The notes: generated by a model from the letters alone, not told the origin. Numbered from the stretch's first letter, positions 1 through 9,465 are shown. The stretch: DNA of 64,000 nucleotides from Bradyrhizobium icense (GCF_001693385.1 NZ_CP016428.1:4774001-4838000), one strand, 5' to 3'. Numbers and translations are program-made.

Positions 1-47
1 CAGCAAAATCATTCCGCGCCCGGCGCCCGCGGTCGAAGGAGAGTGAC

Positions 48-437
48 ATGGAAATCAGGCAGCTTCTCGCGCTGGGTACCACGATGCTGGCCATGGCATC
101 TGCGCCAGCTTTCGCTCAGGACAGCAGAGAACCCTACGTGCGAGTGGCCGAAATCGAGATCGATCCGGGTCAACTTGAGTCTTACAAGGCCGCGGTGAAT
201 GAGCAGATCGAAGCAGCCGTCCGGCTCGAACCTGGAGTACTGGCTCTGTATGCCGTGGCCGACAAAGAGAATCCGGCTCGCATCCTGGTCTTTGAGATGT
301 ACGCTGACGTGGAGGCATACAGAGCGCACCTCGAAACCGATCACTTCAAGAAATACAAGTTCACCACCCAGGACATGGTGAAGTCACTCAAGCTTCGCGA
401 CGCAGTGCCAATCCGGCTCGGCGCCAAGCCCAGATGA
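48..437 (+). CDS. Secreted antibiotic-biosynthesis-monooxygenase-like (ABM) domain protein
   Basis: A 129-residue protein with an N-terminal signal peptide ending near AFAQ (residues 1-24) and a ferredoxin-like ABM fold after it (VAEIEIDPGQLESYK, then FEMYADVEAYRAHLET). This matches small putative quinol monooxygenases, which form dimers and act on aromatic or quinol substrates without cofactors; the actual substrate is unknown. The start is well placed: a GAAGGAGAG ribosome-binding site lies 5 to 13 bases upstream of the ATG. The signal peptide predicts a periplasmic location, which is common for this subgroup in rhizobia. It is the first gene of the window, so an upstream partner cannot be seen. 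Confidence 0.8.
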   Translation: MEIRQLLALGTTMLAMASAPAFAQDSREPYVRVAEIEIDPGQLESYKAAVNEQIEAAVRLEPGVLALYAVADKENPARILVFEMYADVEAYRAHLETDHFKKYKFTTQDMVKSLKLRDAVPIRLGAKPR

Positions 438-448
438 AGGAGATCAAT

Positions 449-685
449 GTGAGCCATACCTTCATCGGCCCGTTTCATCATCCGGATTACGGTGCCAGTG
501 CACTCAATCGAAGCACAACGCGGCAGAGTCCTGTTTCTCCGTCGCCCCAATCACTGATTAGCCCCCCATGGCAAGAAACTTATTTCGCCCCTCCTGAAAA
601 TTTTTCGCTTAACGCGGCACCCAAATCAAACCTACAACTCCAGCTATCCCGTCCCGAGAAGAGGGGCGTTGGCCAGCGTCACTGA
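449..685 (+). pseudogene. Possible truncated second gene of the ABM operon
   Basis: A good AAGGAG ribosome-binding site overlaps the end of the ABM gene and sits 6 bases before a GTG that opens a 78-codon frame beginning VSHTFIGPFHHPDYGA. The first dozen codons read like a normal cytoplasmic protein, but the rest is a Ser/Pro/Gln-rich stretch typical of non-coding DNA. I infer a downstream gene whose body was lost, but a chance frame is also possible. No function is assigned. Confidence 0.25.
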
Positions 686-1021
686 CGTTGGGAGGGGGTT
701 GCGGTGGACGCGGCAGCGTCAGGCGCGCGCGTGATTGCAGGGCGGGCTTCGCCTCGTGAGCGATTGAACGGCGCGCAGACGACCGGCGCTTAAACGCTCT
801 TGCAAGATCTTTGGCCGGCAGCACATGGGCTCGGTCGAAGCACGTCCTGCAAGGGAAGCCGTGGACGGCAATACCGCGCGGTCCTGGCACCCGTTGCTGG
901 TGTCAAGCCGATGGAGATTGTCGGGCCCAACCGGGCGTTCGATCAATCGCCAATCCGCCGGCGACGAAGGCCAAAGGAATTCGGCTCCGGGGAGAACGCG
1001 GCATAAGCCGTTAAAACCATT

Positions 1022-1129
1022 GCGCAGGGAAAGCCGGGGTGTTCCGGCGCACCTGCGGTCCGCCGTGTGCGTTCTTGCGCACGACTGCGGGTGTCATGGG
1101 CACCCGGCTTTCCCCGACTTTCCCTGCGC
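1022..1129. repeat. Foldback intergenic repeat
   Basis: The 12-base arm GCGCAGGGAAAG at 1022-1033 is the exact reverse complement of 1118-1129. An inner pair (GGGAAAGCCGGG at 1028-1039, CCCGGCTTTCCC at 1103-1114) gives an alternative pairing. The sequence, including the flanks GCGGCATAAGCCGT at about 999 and the CGCCGCGAGATCGC at about 1178, resembles a roughly 200-base dispersed repeat I recall from Bradyrhizobium intergenic regions. Family membership rests on memory, while the inverted arms are seen directly. Confidence 0.55.
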
Positions 1130-1354
1130 CCTCTTTTTCCTGAGGGCTTCGTCGATGCATAACTTCGGGCGCACCCGCGCCGCGAGATCGCAATGCGTAT
1201 CCAGTGGTGGCCGCATCCAGCGAAAACAACCATGCGTATGCCAGCACCGGCATAAGGCTGCCCCACCCGCCCCTGTTTTGCGACGCCGTACCGCTTTTCG
1301 CGGAACGCGCGGACTGATAATCTGCTGCCATTTCATTATGGGATTTTATTGGAG

Positions 1355-2704
1355 ATGCGCGGGGCTTTTGAGGGGAGCTGCAAATATTCGGCGCTGGTGC
1401 TCTTGATCGCGCTGCTCTGCGTCACGCCTGCCGCCGCGGAAAAGCGCGTCGCGCTGGTGATCGGCAACTCCGCCTATCAAAACGTCACCCGGCTCGACAA
1501 CCCGCGCAATGATGCGGTGCTGATGGCGGAGACGCTTTCGAGTCTCGGCTTCACGCTGATCGGCGGCCTCGCCCAGCTAGATCTCGACAAGCCGGCGATG
1601 GATTTGGCCGTGCAGAATTTCGGCCGCCAGGTTCAGGGCGCCGACGTCGCGCTGTTCTATTACGCCGGCCATGGCGTGCAGGTCTCCGGCTCGAACTATC
1701 TCGTCCCCGTGAGTGCCAACCCGACGCGCGAGGCCGATGTCGATTTCCAGATGGTCGACGTCAACCTCGTGCTGCGCCAGATGCAGGGCTCGGGCACGCG
1801 CCTCAACATGGTGATCCTCGATGCCTGCCGAAACAATCCATTCGGCGCGCGCGGCTTGCGCGCCTCCGACGGCGGTCTGGCGCAGATGCGCGCGCCCGAA
1901 GGCACGCTGATCTCCTATGCGACGCAGCCCGGCAATGTCGCGCTCGACGGCACCGACGGCCACAGCCCCTATACCAAGGCGCTGGCTGCGACGATCAAGC
2001 AGGCCGGACTCGACATCTTCCAGACCTTCAACCAGGTCGGCCTCGCCGTGAAACGCCAGACCGGCGGATCGCAACAGCCCTGGGTGTCGTCCTCGCCGAT
2101 CGACGGCAGCTTCTATTTCGTGCCCCCTGCCCCGGCACCGCAACAAGTCGCGGTCGCGCCGCAGCCCGAACCGCTGGTCTCGACGCTGCGCCGGGATCCC
2201 GACCGCATTCCGATCAAGGATCCCGTCCTGCTGCGCGAATTGAGCGACCGCCTGTTCGAGCTCAATTACGATCCGGAGCCGCTCGACAGCAAGAACGGCA
2301 TGCGGCTGGCGATCAGCAGGTTTCAGGAGAAGGCCAGGATGACGCCGACCGGCGAGGCCACCGAAGGCGTGCTGACGCGGCTGCGCAAGATGGAAGACCT
2401 GAAACCGTGGGGCTCGATCGTCTACGGCCCGGACAGCGACAAATGGGGAATGTCGTGGAATCATTCCTCTCGGCGCGCGGCGATCGACGACGCGCTCAAG
2501 AATTGCGGCGGCAACAAATGTCCGATGGAGTTGAGCTTCTATGGCTCGCGATGCGGCGCATTCGCGATCTCGGACAAGTCATGGTCGCTGGTCCAGCGTA
2601 ACACCGTTCAGCACGCGCGGCAGGCGGCGCTTGACGAGTGCGGCAAGGCTGGCAAATCCTGCCGCGTTATTGGCGCGGTCTGTGCCGATGGATCGGGCCG
2701 TTGA
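1355..2704 (+). CDS. Secreted caspase-like peptidase (C14) with C-terminal DUF4189
   Basis: A 449-residue protein with a signal peptide ending near PAAAE and a caspase p20-like domain starting KRVALVIGNSAY. The catalytic dyad is visible as His106 in YYAGHGV and Cys158 in LDACRNNP. A middle part (about 280-345) resembles a peptidoglycan-binding-type repeat (RLAISRFQEK). The last 95 residues carry a DUF4189-like domain with several cysteines, suggesting disulfides in the periplasm. Metacaspase-like proteins of this type cleave after Arg or Lys; that specificity is family knowledge, not shown here. The ATG at 1355 is preferred; a TTG at 1349 is in frame. Two secreted paralogues follow in the same direction and may be co-expressed. 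Confidence 0.85.
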   Translation: MRGAFEGSCKYSALVLLIALLCVTPAAAEKRVALVIGNSAYQNVTRLDNPRNDAVLMAETLSSLGFTLIGGLAQLDLDKPAMDLAVQNFGRQVQGADVALFYYAGHGVQVSGSNYLVPVSANPTREADVDFQMVDVNLVLRQMQGSGTRLNMVILDACRNNPFGARGLRASDGGLAQMRAPEGTLISYATQPGNVALDGTDGHSPYTKALAATIKQAGLDIFQTFNQVGLAVKRQTGGSQQPWVSSSPIDGSFYFVPPAPAPQQVAVAPQPEPLVSTLRRDPDRIPIKDPVLLRELSDRLFELNYDPEPLDSKNGMRLAISRFQEKARMTPTGEATEGVLTRLRKMEDLKPWGSIVYGPDSDKWGMSWNHSSRRAAIDDALKNCGGNKCPMELSFYGSRCGAFAISDKSWSLVQRNTVQHARQAALDECGKAGKSCRVIGAVCADGSGR

Positions 2705-2738
2705 AATTTATTGTTCGCGATGCTGGAATTGCCTGTTT

Positions 2739-3230
2739 ATGAAAAATGCCATCCAACGCTCGCTTCCCATCGCTGTCCTTACCCTGCTGGTATGTGGCGG
2801 TCTGGCCTATGCGCAATCCGGTAGCGCCGGCGGCAGCATCGGCAACGATGAAAAGTCGCTATCCGGCTCGCGCGAACCATCGCGGCCCACCGAATCCTCG
2901 CGGCGCAACCCATCCGATGCAGACGAACCGCGCCGTGCCGGACGCAAGAGCGGCGGAGGCGGCGGCAACACTTTCGATGGCGCCTGGATCGTCCAGTCCC
3001 GCGGCGTCACCTGTCAGGGCACCAGCAGCAACGCCGTCGTCGTCACCAGCGGCAAGATCATCGGCCAGAGCGCCCGAGGCACCGTCAGCACGGACGGACG
3101 GGTGTACGGCACCTCGAGCGGCAACGGCATTACGGTCATCACGACGGGCCGCCTGTCCGGCCGCAGCGGCGGCGGGACGTTCCGGCAATCGGATGGCTGC
3201 ACCGGGACATGGACGGCGTCGAAGCAATAG
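2739..3230 (+). CDS. Secreted Gly/Ser/Arg-rich protein, paralogue 1
   Basis: A 163-residue protein of unknown function. It has a signal peptide ending at AYAQ, then the block SGSAGGSIGNDEKSLSGSRE (27-46), a basic linker (EPRRAGRKSGGGGG), and a C-terminal domain of Gly/Ser-rich repeats starting FDGAW and ending SDGCTGTWTASKQ. Two cysteines (92 and 154) could form a disulfide. The next gene is a clear paralogue with the same order of parts. It starts 34 bases after the caspase-like gene, so co-transcription is likely. A longer in-frame upstream extension overlaps the caspase gene, but the signal peptide fixes this ATG. Confidence 0.75.
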   Translation: MKNAIQRSLPIAVLTLLVCGGLAYAQSGSAGGSIGNDEKSLSGSREPSRPTESSRRNPSDADEPRRAGRKSGGGGGNTFDGAWIVQSRGVTCQGTSSNAVVVTSGKIIGQSARGTVSTDGRVYGTSSGNGITVITTGRLSGRSGGGTFRQSDGCTGTWTASKQ

Positions 3231-3273
3231 CGCGGCTGCTCACCACAGCCGGGAAATATTGGAACATTTCATT

Positions 3274-3783
3274 ATGAAATACTCGGCTCAACATTCGATC
3301 GGAATTGGCCTCTGCTCGCTCCTGATCTCGGCCGTCATAAGCGGCGCAGCCGTGGCGCAATCCGGCAGCGCCGGCGGCAGCATCGGCAACGACGAGAAGT
3401 CGCTGTCCGGCTCACGCGAGCCGCCGCGCGCGGTTGAATCATCAAAGCCGGCGCGTCGCGCCAAACCCGAATCCGATGAGCCACGCCGCGCGTCACGAAA
3501 AAGCGGCGGCGGAGGTAGCGGCGGCAATTTCGATGGCTCCTGGGTTGCCGTTGCCGTAGGCACGCCTTGCGGCAGCAGCACCGAAAGATTTGTCATTTCC
3601 GGGGGCAGGATTTCGGGCGAGTTGAGCTCGGGGTCGGTCAGCCCAAATGGCGCGACGAGGAGCGGCGGATCCGTCTCTGGCTTGAGCTGGACCAGTTCGG
3701 GCCGTTTCTCGGGCCGGAGCGGCTCCGGCTCGTTCGTGCGATCGGACGGCTGTTCCGGACGCTGGACCGCTTCTAAACAGTAG
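3274..3783 (+). CDS. Secreted Gly/Ser/Arg-rich protein, paralogue 2
   Basis: A 169-residue paralogue of the preceding gene: signal peptide ending at AVAQ, the same SGSAGGSIGNDEKSLSGSRE block (residues 30-49), a basic linker ending RRASRKSGGGG, and a C-terminal domain from FDGSW to SDGCSGRWTASKQ. Cysteines 99 and 160 match those of paralogue 1. The signal peptide and central linker have diverged, while the block after the signal peptide is almost identical, which suggests it is the functionally constrained part. The function is unknown. It lies 43 bases downstream of paralogue 1 on the same strand. Confidence 0.75.
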   Translation: MKYSAQHSIGIGLCSLLISAVISGAAVAQSGSAGGSIGNDEKSLSGSREPPRAVESSKPARRAKPESDEPRRASRKSGGGGSGGNFDGSWVAVAVGTPCGSSTERFVISGGRISGELSSGSVSPNGATRSGGSVSGLSWTSSGRFSGRSGSGSFVRSDGCSGRWTASKQ

Positions 3784-3967
3784 CCCTTCCGACCCGCCGA
3801 AAGCCTCTAATTTTCCATCGAAATCTCAACGGCTTATCCCGCCACATGTGAGGCAGCGCGCGAGCCGCAATTATACCCCATCCGCTCCGAAATTGCGGCT
3901 CATTGCGACCCAAGTCTCTGACCAGATTGGGGACATCAAGCGTCGCGTAGCGTTGCCGGGGATGCAG

Positions 3968-5077
3968 ATGTCGTACCGTTCCGTGAAATTCGTCCCGGCT
4001 CTCCTTGCTGTGGCAGGAGCAACTCTGGCCACGGCGACGGATCTCCGGGCGCAGTCGGCTGAACCAGTAGCGGAGGCCGGCACGCAAGTGGCCCAGGCCG
4101 CAGCAGACAACTGCCTGTCGGCGCCGAAGGGCGCGACCCCCGCGGGCAGCCATTGGTACTATCGCATCGACCGCACGACGAAACGTAAATGCTGGTATCT
4201 CCGCGAGGAGAACGAGAAGGCTGACGACAAGTTCACGCGCGCCGCGCCGCCGGAATCTGCGCCGGCGTCGTCTTCGGCAGAAGCGCCGACGCCGCCAGCG
4301 GAGACGCGCAAGTCGTTCGACGACGCGCGTGCCGAATGGGTTGCCCAGCAAGCCCGCGCCGAGCCAAATCCGTCTGCCAAAGCCGAGCCGCAAACGGCTG
4401 GCGCCGTGCCTGCGCCCGCCGATCAGAACGGCCAACGCGCAGCGATGCCGAATGTGCTGGCACCAGCGCCGCTGTCGAGCATGCGATGGAACGACGCTCC
4501 CGCCGCGAGCTCCTCGACCAGCCCACCCAATCAACAAGTCGCCGCCGCCACGCCCGCAAACCAGCCGCCGCAGGCTGACGAAGTGCAACAGCCCGCGGCA
4601 GAACAGGTTGCGCCTGTCGCAGCAGAACCGGCGCCGGCAAAGCCAACCGCCTCGCTGAAGATGCTGCTCCTGGTAATGGCGGCCGCGCTCGCGCTGGCCG
4701 GCCTCACGGTCAGCGCGATCGTCAGGATCGGTCGCATGCGGGCGCGCCGCGCCATGCGCCGCAAGCGAGGCGCGATGTGGGACTCCGCCCGCACCAAGCG
4801 TCCATCGCCACCGGTATTCCACGACGAAGACGCCCGGCTGCGGCGCGCCGGCGCCGGCCCTGTGCAGCATACCCGCGTGCCCAAGGAGCGGCCGCGCGCG
4901 CCTCAGGAGCGCGCCCGCGTACCGCAGGAACGAGTGCGCGTACCCCAAGAGCGAGTACGCGTACCCCAGGAGCGGGTGCGGGTGCCGCAAGAACGAGCGC
5001 GCGTCCCGCAGGAGCGAGAGCGCGATCAGCAGGTTACGGAAATGCTGGCCCGGCTCGCCCGCAGCGCGCAGACGTAA
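3968..5077 (+). CDS. Membrane protein with heptad-repeat cytoplasmic tail, function unknown
   Basis: A 369-residue protein with a signal peptide (cleavage near LRAQS), a short conserved-looking domain with Cys49 and Cys75 (DNCLSAPKG ... SHWYYRIDR ... KCWYL), a long Pro/Ala-rich linker, a membrane segment at about 230-254 and a basic stop-transfer region (RMRARRAMRRKRG). The tail holds seven copies of a PQERVRV-type heptad. The topology is an N-terminal periplasmic domain with a charged cytoplasmic tail. The ATG at 3968 has a GGGG 6 bases upstream; an in-frame ATG at 3962 is also possible. It ends 18 bases from gmk, which is convergent. Confidence 0.7.
   Translation: MSYRSVKFVPALLAVAGATLATATDLRAQSAEPVAEAGTQVAQAAADNCLSAPKGATPAGSHWYYRIDRTTKRKCWYLREENEKADDKFTRAAPPESAPASSSAEAPTPPAETRKSFDDARAEWVAQQARAEPNPSAKAEPQTAGAVPAPADQNGQRAAMPNVLAPAPLSSMRWNDAPAASSSTSPPNQQVAAATPANQPPQADEVQQPAAEQVAPVAAEPAPAKPTASLKMLLLVMAAALALAGLTVSAIVRIGRMRARRAMRRKRGAMWDSARTKRPSPPVFHDEDARLRRAGAGPVQHTRVPKERPRAPQERARVPQERVRVPQERVRVPQERVRVPQERARVPQERERDQQVTEMLARLARSAQT
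4880..5026 (+). repeat. Seven 21-base in-frame tandem repeats
   Basis: Seven consecutive 21-base units encode PKERPRA, PQERARV, three PQERVRV, PQERARV and PQERERD. The central units are the most uniform, and synonymous differences show they are not brand-new copies. The unit length keeps the frame, so copy-number change would alter only the length of the tail. Confidence 0.9.
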
Positions 5078-5095
5078 CCGAAGCCGAGGCGGCAG

Positions 5096-5749
<654 letters not shown>

Positions 5750-5752
5750 CGG

Positions 5753-6640
5753 TCACTCCAGATTCTGCACCTGCTCGCGGAACTGCTCGACCACGTTTTT
5801 CATCTCGAGCCCGGTCTGGGTCAATTCCAGATCGTTCGATTTGGAGCAGCAGGTGTTGACCTCGCGGTTGAATTCCTGGGCGAGGAAGTCAAGCCGCCGC
5901 CCGACCGGCCCGCCCTTGCCGATCATCTCGCGGGCCTGCGCGACATGCGAGGCGATGCGGTCGAGCTCTTCGCGAATGTCGGCCTTGCTCGCAATCAGGA
6001 TCGCTTCCTGATTGAGCCTGTCGGGATCGAAGCGCTCGGAAGTTTCCAGGAGCGCTGCCACCTGCTCGGCCAGGCGCGCCCTGATCGCCTCCGGCTTGCG
6101 GCCGGGCGCGGCTTCGGCCTTTTTCGCCAGCCGTTCGATCTCATCCATGCGCTGGATCAGGATTTGCCCAAGCGTCACGCCTTCGCGACGGCGCATCTCG
6201 ACCAGATGGCCGAGCGCCTGCTCGAAGGCGGCGGCCGCCGCGTCCCTTGCCGCCTTGTCTTCCGCCTCGTCGCTTTCGGGTTCGACCACTTCGATGACGC
6301 CCTTGATGCCGAGCAGCCCGTCGATGCTGGGCGCCACCGCATCGATCTTGCCGGCGAGCACGCCCGCGACCTTCACGATCGAGGCGAGCACGTCTTCATT
6401 GATGCGCACGATCGAGACCGCGTTGGCGCGCTTGACGTTGAGATTGGCGTACACCGTGCCCCGCGACAGCACCTCGCCGGCGCGCTTTTTGGCAAAAGCC
6501 TCGAGTTCGTCCCAGCCCTGCGGCAGGCGCAAGCGCAGGTCAAAACCCTTGGCGTTGACGGACTTCAGTTCCCATTCGAACGTGTAGGGGCCGCTGGCGC
6601 CGTGGCTCCGGGCAAAACCGGTCATGCTCGATAGCGCCAT
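5753..6640 (-). CDS. yicC: YicC family endoribonuclease
   Basis: A 295-residue YicC family protein starting MALSSMTGFAR, the usual family N-terminus, and ending with the conserved NREVNTCCSKSND ... VVEQFREQVQNLE segment. The E. coli homologue is an endoribonuclease involved in RNA turnover. The N-terminal and C-terminal (DUF1732) halves are both present. The frame stays open far upstream through Arg-rich sequence antisense in character; the conserved N-terminus fixes the ATG at 6640. Gene context mltG-yicC-gmk is typical of Rhizobiales. Confidence 0.95.
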   Translation of the reverse strand: MALSSMTGFARSHGASGPYTFEWELKSVNAKGFDLRLRLPQGWDELEAFAKKRAGEVLSRGTVYANLNVKRANAVSIVRINEDVLASIVKVAGVLAGKIDAVAPSIDGLLGIKGVIEVVEPESDEAEDKAARDAAAAAFEQALGHLVEMRRREGVTLGQILIQRMDEIERLAKKAEAAPGRKPEAIRARLAEQVAALLETSERFDPDRLNQEAILIASKADIREELDRIASHVAQAREMIGKGGPVGRRLDFLAQEFNREVNTCCSKSNDLELTQTGLEMKNVVEQFREQVQNLE

Positions 6641-6767
6641 CGCGTAACACTCTCCGAAAGACAGGGATTTCGAGACTCGAAATGAACGGCGGGACCATAA
6701 GCCGATTTCCGCCAAAGTGGAATTACGTTCCGGCTGCGGCCTGGAAAGCCTTCTCGACCGGCCGGCG

Positions 6768-8045
6768 TCAGCGTTCAACCACCGGCGGCGCCGTGGTCGC
6801 CGCGCCCTGGCGGGCCGGCGCGGTTGCAGGTGCCGCAGGACGGGCGGGCGGCTTCTTCGCCGGTGCTGCCGGCCGTGGCGTCGTCGCAGTCGGATTGGTA
6901 TCGGGCGGCGCTCCAGCCGCAGCCGGCGGTGGTGCATCCTCGGACGGCTCGACGGTGTCGTTCTGGATCTGCTTTTCCAGCGCCCGCAGCTTGGCGACGT
7001 TTTTCTGGTGCTGGTCGTAGGTTTCAGTAAAGGCGTGCCCACCCGTTCCATCAGCCACGAAGAACAGGTCGCGCGTGCGTGCCGGGTTGGCGGCGGCTTC
7101 GAGCGAGGCGCGACCGGGATTGGCGATCGGCCCGGGCGGCAGGCCGTCGATGACATAGGTGTTGTAGGGCGACGGCTGGGTGATTTCGCTGCGCTTGATC
7201 GGCCGGCCCAGCGTTCCCTTGCCGCCGACCAGGCCATAGATAATGGTCGGATCCGACTGCAGCTTGATCCTCTGCCGCAGGCGATTGGTGAAAACCGCGG
7301 CCACGCGGCTGCGCTCGTCGGCCCGGCCGGTTTCCTTCTCGATGATCGAGGCCAGCGTGATGAGCTGATCCAGCGACCTGACCGGGACGTCCGGATTGCG
7401 GCGCTCCCAGATTTCCGTAAGCACCCGCTTCTGGGTCTGCTGCATGCGCTGGATCACCTGCTCGCGCGTGGTGCCGCGCGGGAATTTGTAGGTTTCCGGC
7501 AGCAGCGTGCCTTCGCGCGGTATTTCCCGCACCGAGCCGGCGAAGATGTCGTTGTCGAGGAGTCGCGTCACGATTTGTTCGGAGGTCAAACCTTCCGGAA
7601 TGGTAACGGCGTGCTGCACCACCTTGCCTTCGACGATGGTGGCGATGACGTCGCGCAGGCTGGCCTTCCTCTGGAAGGAATATTCGCCCGGCTTGAGGTC
7701 GGAGCTCGCCTTCAGCGCAAATACGCCGCCGATGAATATCCAGGGATTGACGTTGATCACGCCTTCGCGCAACAGCGCGTCGGCGATGTCGCGCTTTCCG
7801 GCACGCGAGGGAATATTGACGATCTTGTCTTCCTTGAGCGGACCCGGCGTTTCCAGGATCTGTCTGCCGTAATAATACACCGCTCCTGCCCCGATCATGA
7901 GAATGATCAGGATGGTGAAGATGGCATTGCCGACCACCACGAATGGATTGCGGGCGCGCTCCGACCGCTTCGGCGGCGGCGGCACCTGCTCGGGCTCCAA
8001 CGCAGCACGCGGGCTCCGTGGTGAAATGGGCGGCCTCTCACTCAT
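6768..8045 (-). CDS. mltG: Endolytic murein transglycosylase MltG
   Basis: A 425-residue MltG/YceG protein that cleaves nascent peptidoglycan strands and sets glycan length. It has a Pro-rich cytoplasmic N-terminus, one membrane anchor at about 35-58 (FVVVGNAIFTILIILMIGA), a LysM-like part, and the catalytic core with LASIIEKETG (231-240), which holds the catalytic Glu, and QSDPTIIYGL. The last 75 residues are a Pro/Ala-rich tail ending in APPVVER, longer than in E. coli. It sits between fabF and yicC on the minus strand, the usual order in this group. Confidence 0.95.
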   Translation of the reverse strand: MSERPPISPRSPRAALEPEQVPPPPKRSERARNPFVVVGNAIFTILIILMIGAGAVYYYGRQILETPGPLKEDKIVNIPSRAGKRDIADALLREGVINVNPWIFIGGVFALKASSDLKPGEYSFQRKASLRDVIATIVEGKVVQHAVTIPEGLTSEQIVTRLLDNDIFAGSVREIPREGTLLPETYKFPRGTTREQVIQRMQQTQKRVLTEIWERRNPDVPVRSLDQLITLASIIEKETGRADERSRVAAVFTNRLRQRIKLQSDPTIIYGLVGGKGTLGRPIKRSEITQPSPYNTYVIDGLPPGPIANPGRASLEAAANPARTRDLFFVADGTGGHAFTETYDQHQKNVAKLRALEKQIQNDTVEPSEDAPPPAAAGAPPDTNPTATTPRPAAPAKKPPARPAAPATAPARQGAATTAPPVVER

Positions 8046-8171
8046 CGATGCAACCTGAATCCTGTCGGTTCAATCGCGACTCGGCAATCCCTTGCCTAGC
8101 CGATAGCATACGCCCGCATGTAGAAGTCATCGCCGAATACGGCAAAACGGTGGAGTCGTTCCAAACACTTG

Positions 8172-9437
8172 CTAGTCGGCCACGCGCCGAACGATTACGG
8201 AGGCGTTGGTCCCGCCGAAACCGAAGGAATTCGACAGCGCGACGTCAATCTCGCGCTTGCGCGCCGTCTGCGGCACCAGATCGATTGCCGTTTGCACCGA
8301 CGGATTTTCCAGATTGATGGTGGGCGGAGCGATGTTGTCGCGAATCGCAAGGATGCTGAAAATGGCCTCGATCGCACCGGCAGCACCGAGCAGGTGCCCG
8401 GTCGATGATTTCGTCGACGACATCGACACCTTGGAAGCGGCGTTGCCGAGCAGCCGCTCCACCGCGCCGAGTTCGATCTCGTCACCGATCTGAGTCGAAG
8501 TTCCGTGGGCGTTGATGTAGTCGATGTCGGATACCGCGATGCCGGCGCGCTTGATCGCCGCGCTCATGCTGCGGAAGCCGCCATCGCCATCCGGTGACGG
8601 TGAGGTGATGTGATAGGCGTCGCCCGACAGGCCATAGCCGATCACTTCGCAATAGATTCGCGCACCGCGCTTTTTCGCGTGCTCATATTCCTCGAGCACC
8701 ACGACACCGGCGCCCTCGCCCATCACGAATCCGTCGCGGTCCTTGTCATAGGGCCGCGAGGCCTTTTGCGGTGTCTCGTTGAAGCCGGTCGAGAGTGCTC
8801 GCGCCGCGCAAAAGCCGGCCATCGCCAGCCGGCAGATCGGCGATTCCGTGCCGCCCGCGACCATCACGTCGGCGTCGCCGAGCGCAATGAGGCGGGCACC
8901 ATCGCCGATCGCATGCGCGCCGGTCGAGCAGGCCGTGACCACGGAATGGTTGGGACCCTTGAGACCGTGCTCGATCGAGACATAACCGGAAGCGAGATTG
9001 ATCAGCCGCCCCGGAATGAAGAACGGCGATACCCTGCGCGGCCCGCGCTCCTTCAACAGCAGCGACGTCTCGGCGATGCCGGACAGGCCGCCGATGCCGG
9101 AGCCGATCAGGGTGCCGGTAGCGCATTTGTCTTCTTCGGTTGCAGGATGCCAGTCGGCGTCGTCGAGCGCCTGACGTGCCGCAGCCATTGCAAAGATGAT
9201 GAAGTCGTCGACCTTGCGCTGTTCCTTCGGCTCCATCCACTGGTCGGGATTGAAGGTGCCGTCAGCGCCGTCGCCGCGCGGAATGACGCAGGCAATCTGG
9301 CTCGCAAGATCGGCGACTTCGAAAGTGTCGATCTTCTTGGCGCCGCTCTGGCCGTTGAGGATACGCGCCCACGTTGTGTCAACGCCGCAGCCGAGCGGCG
9401 TAACCATGCCCAGCCCCGTGACGACAACCCGCCTCAT
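8172..9437 (-). CDS. fabF: 3-oxoacyl-ACP synthase II (KAS II)
   Basis: A 421-residue beta-ketoacyl-ACP synthase that condenses malonyl-ACP with acyl-ACP in fatty acid elongation. The Cys-His-His triad is visible: Cys170 in VVTACSTGAH, His311 in NAHGTSTQIGD and His348 in SSTKSSTGHLLG, with Lys343. The ATG at 9437 gives the standard start MRRVVVTGLGMVTPLG. It follows acpP on the minus strand with a 97-base gap holding a terminator-like hairpin. Confidence 0.97.
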   Translation of the reverse strand: MRRVVVTGLGMVTPLGCGVDTTWARILNGQSGAKKIDTFEVADLASQIACVIPRGDGADGTFNPDQWMEPKEQRKVDDFIIFAMAAARQALDDADWHPATEEDKCATGTLIGSGIGGLSGIAETSLLLKERGPRRVSPFFIPGRLINLASGYVSIEHGLKGPNHSVVTACSTGAHAIGDGARLIALGDADVMVAGGTESPICRLAMAGFCAARALSTGFNETPQKASRPYDKDRDGFVMGEGAGVVVLEEYEHAKKRGARIYCEVIGYGLSGDAYHITSPSPDGDGGFRSMSAAIKRAGIAVSDIDYINAHGTSTQIGDEIELGAVERLLGNAASKVSMSSTKSSTGHLLGAAGAIEAIFSILAIRDNIAPPTINLENPSVQTAIDLVPQTARKREIDVALSNSFGFGGTNASVIVRRVAD

Positions 9438-9465
9438 GTCAAAAACTCCAGCCCGAAATCGGCGG

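Larger units (their letters stand above)
438..1354. other. Long gap between ABM gene and caspase-like gene
   Basis: About 0.9 kb with no convincing intact gene. It holds the possible remnant at 449-685 and the foldback element at 1022-1129. The open frames here on both strands are Arg/Pro-rich and look like chance frames of GC-rich DNA. Confidence 0.6.

Noticed and set aside
1577..2464. Long antisense frame across the caspase gene
   Set aside because: The composition follows the opposite-strand codons of the caspase-like gene; this is a GC-rich mirror frame with no recognisable domain.
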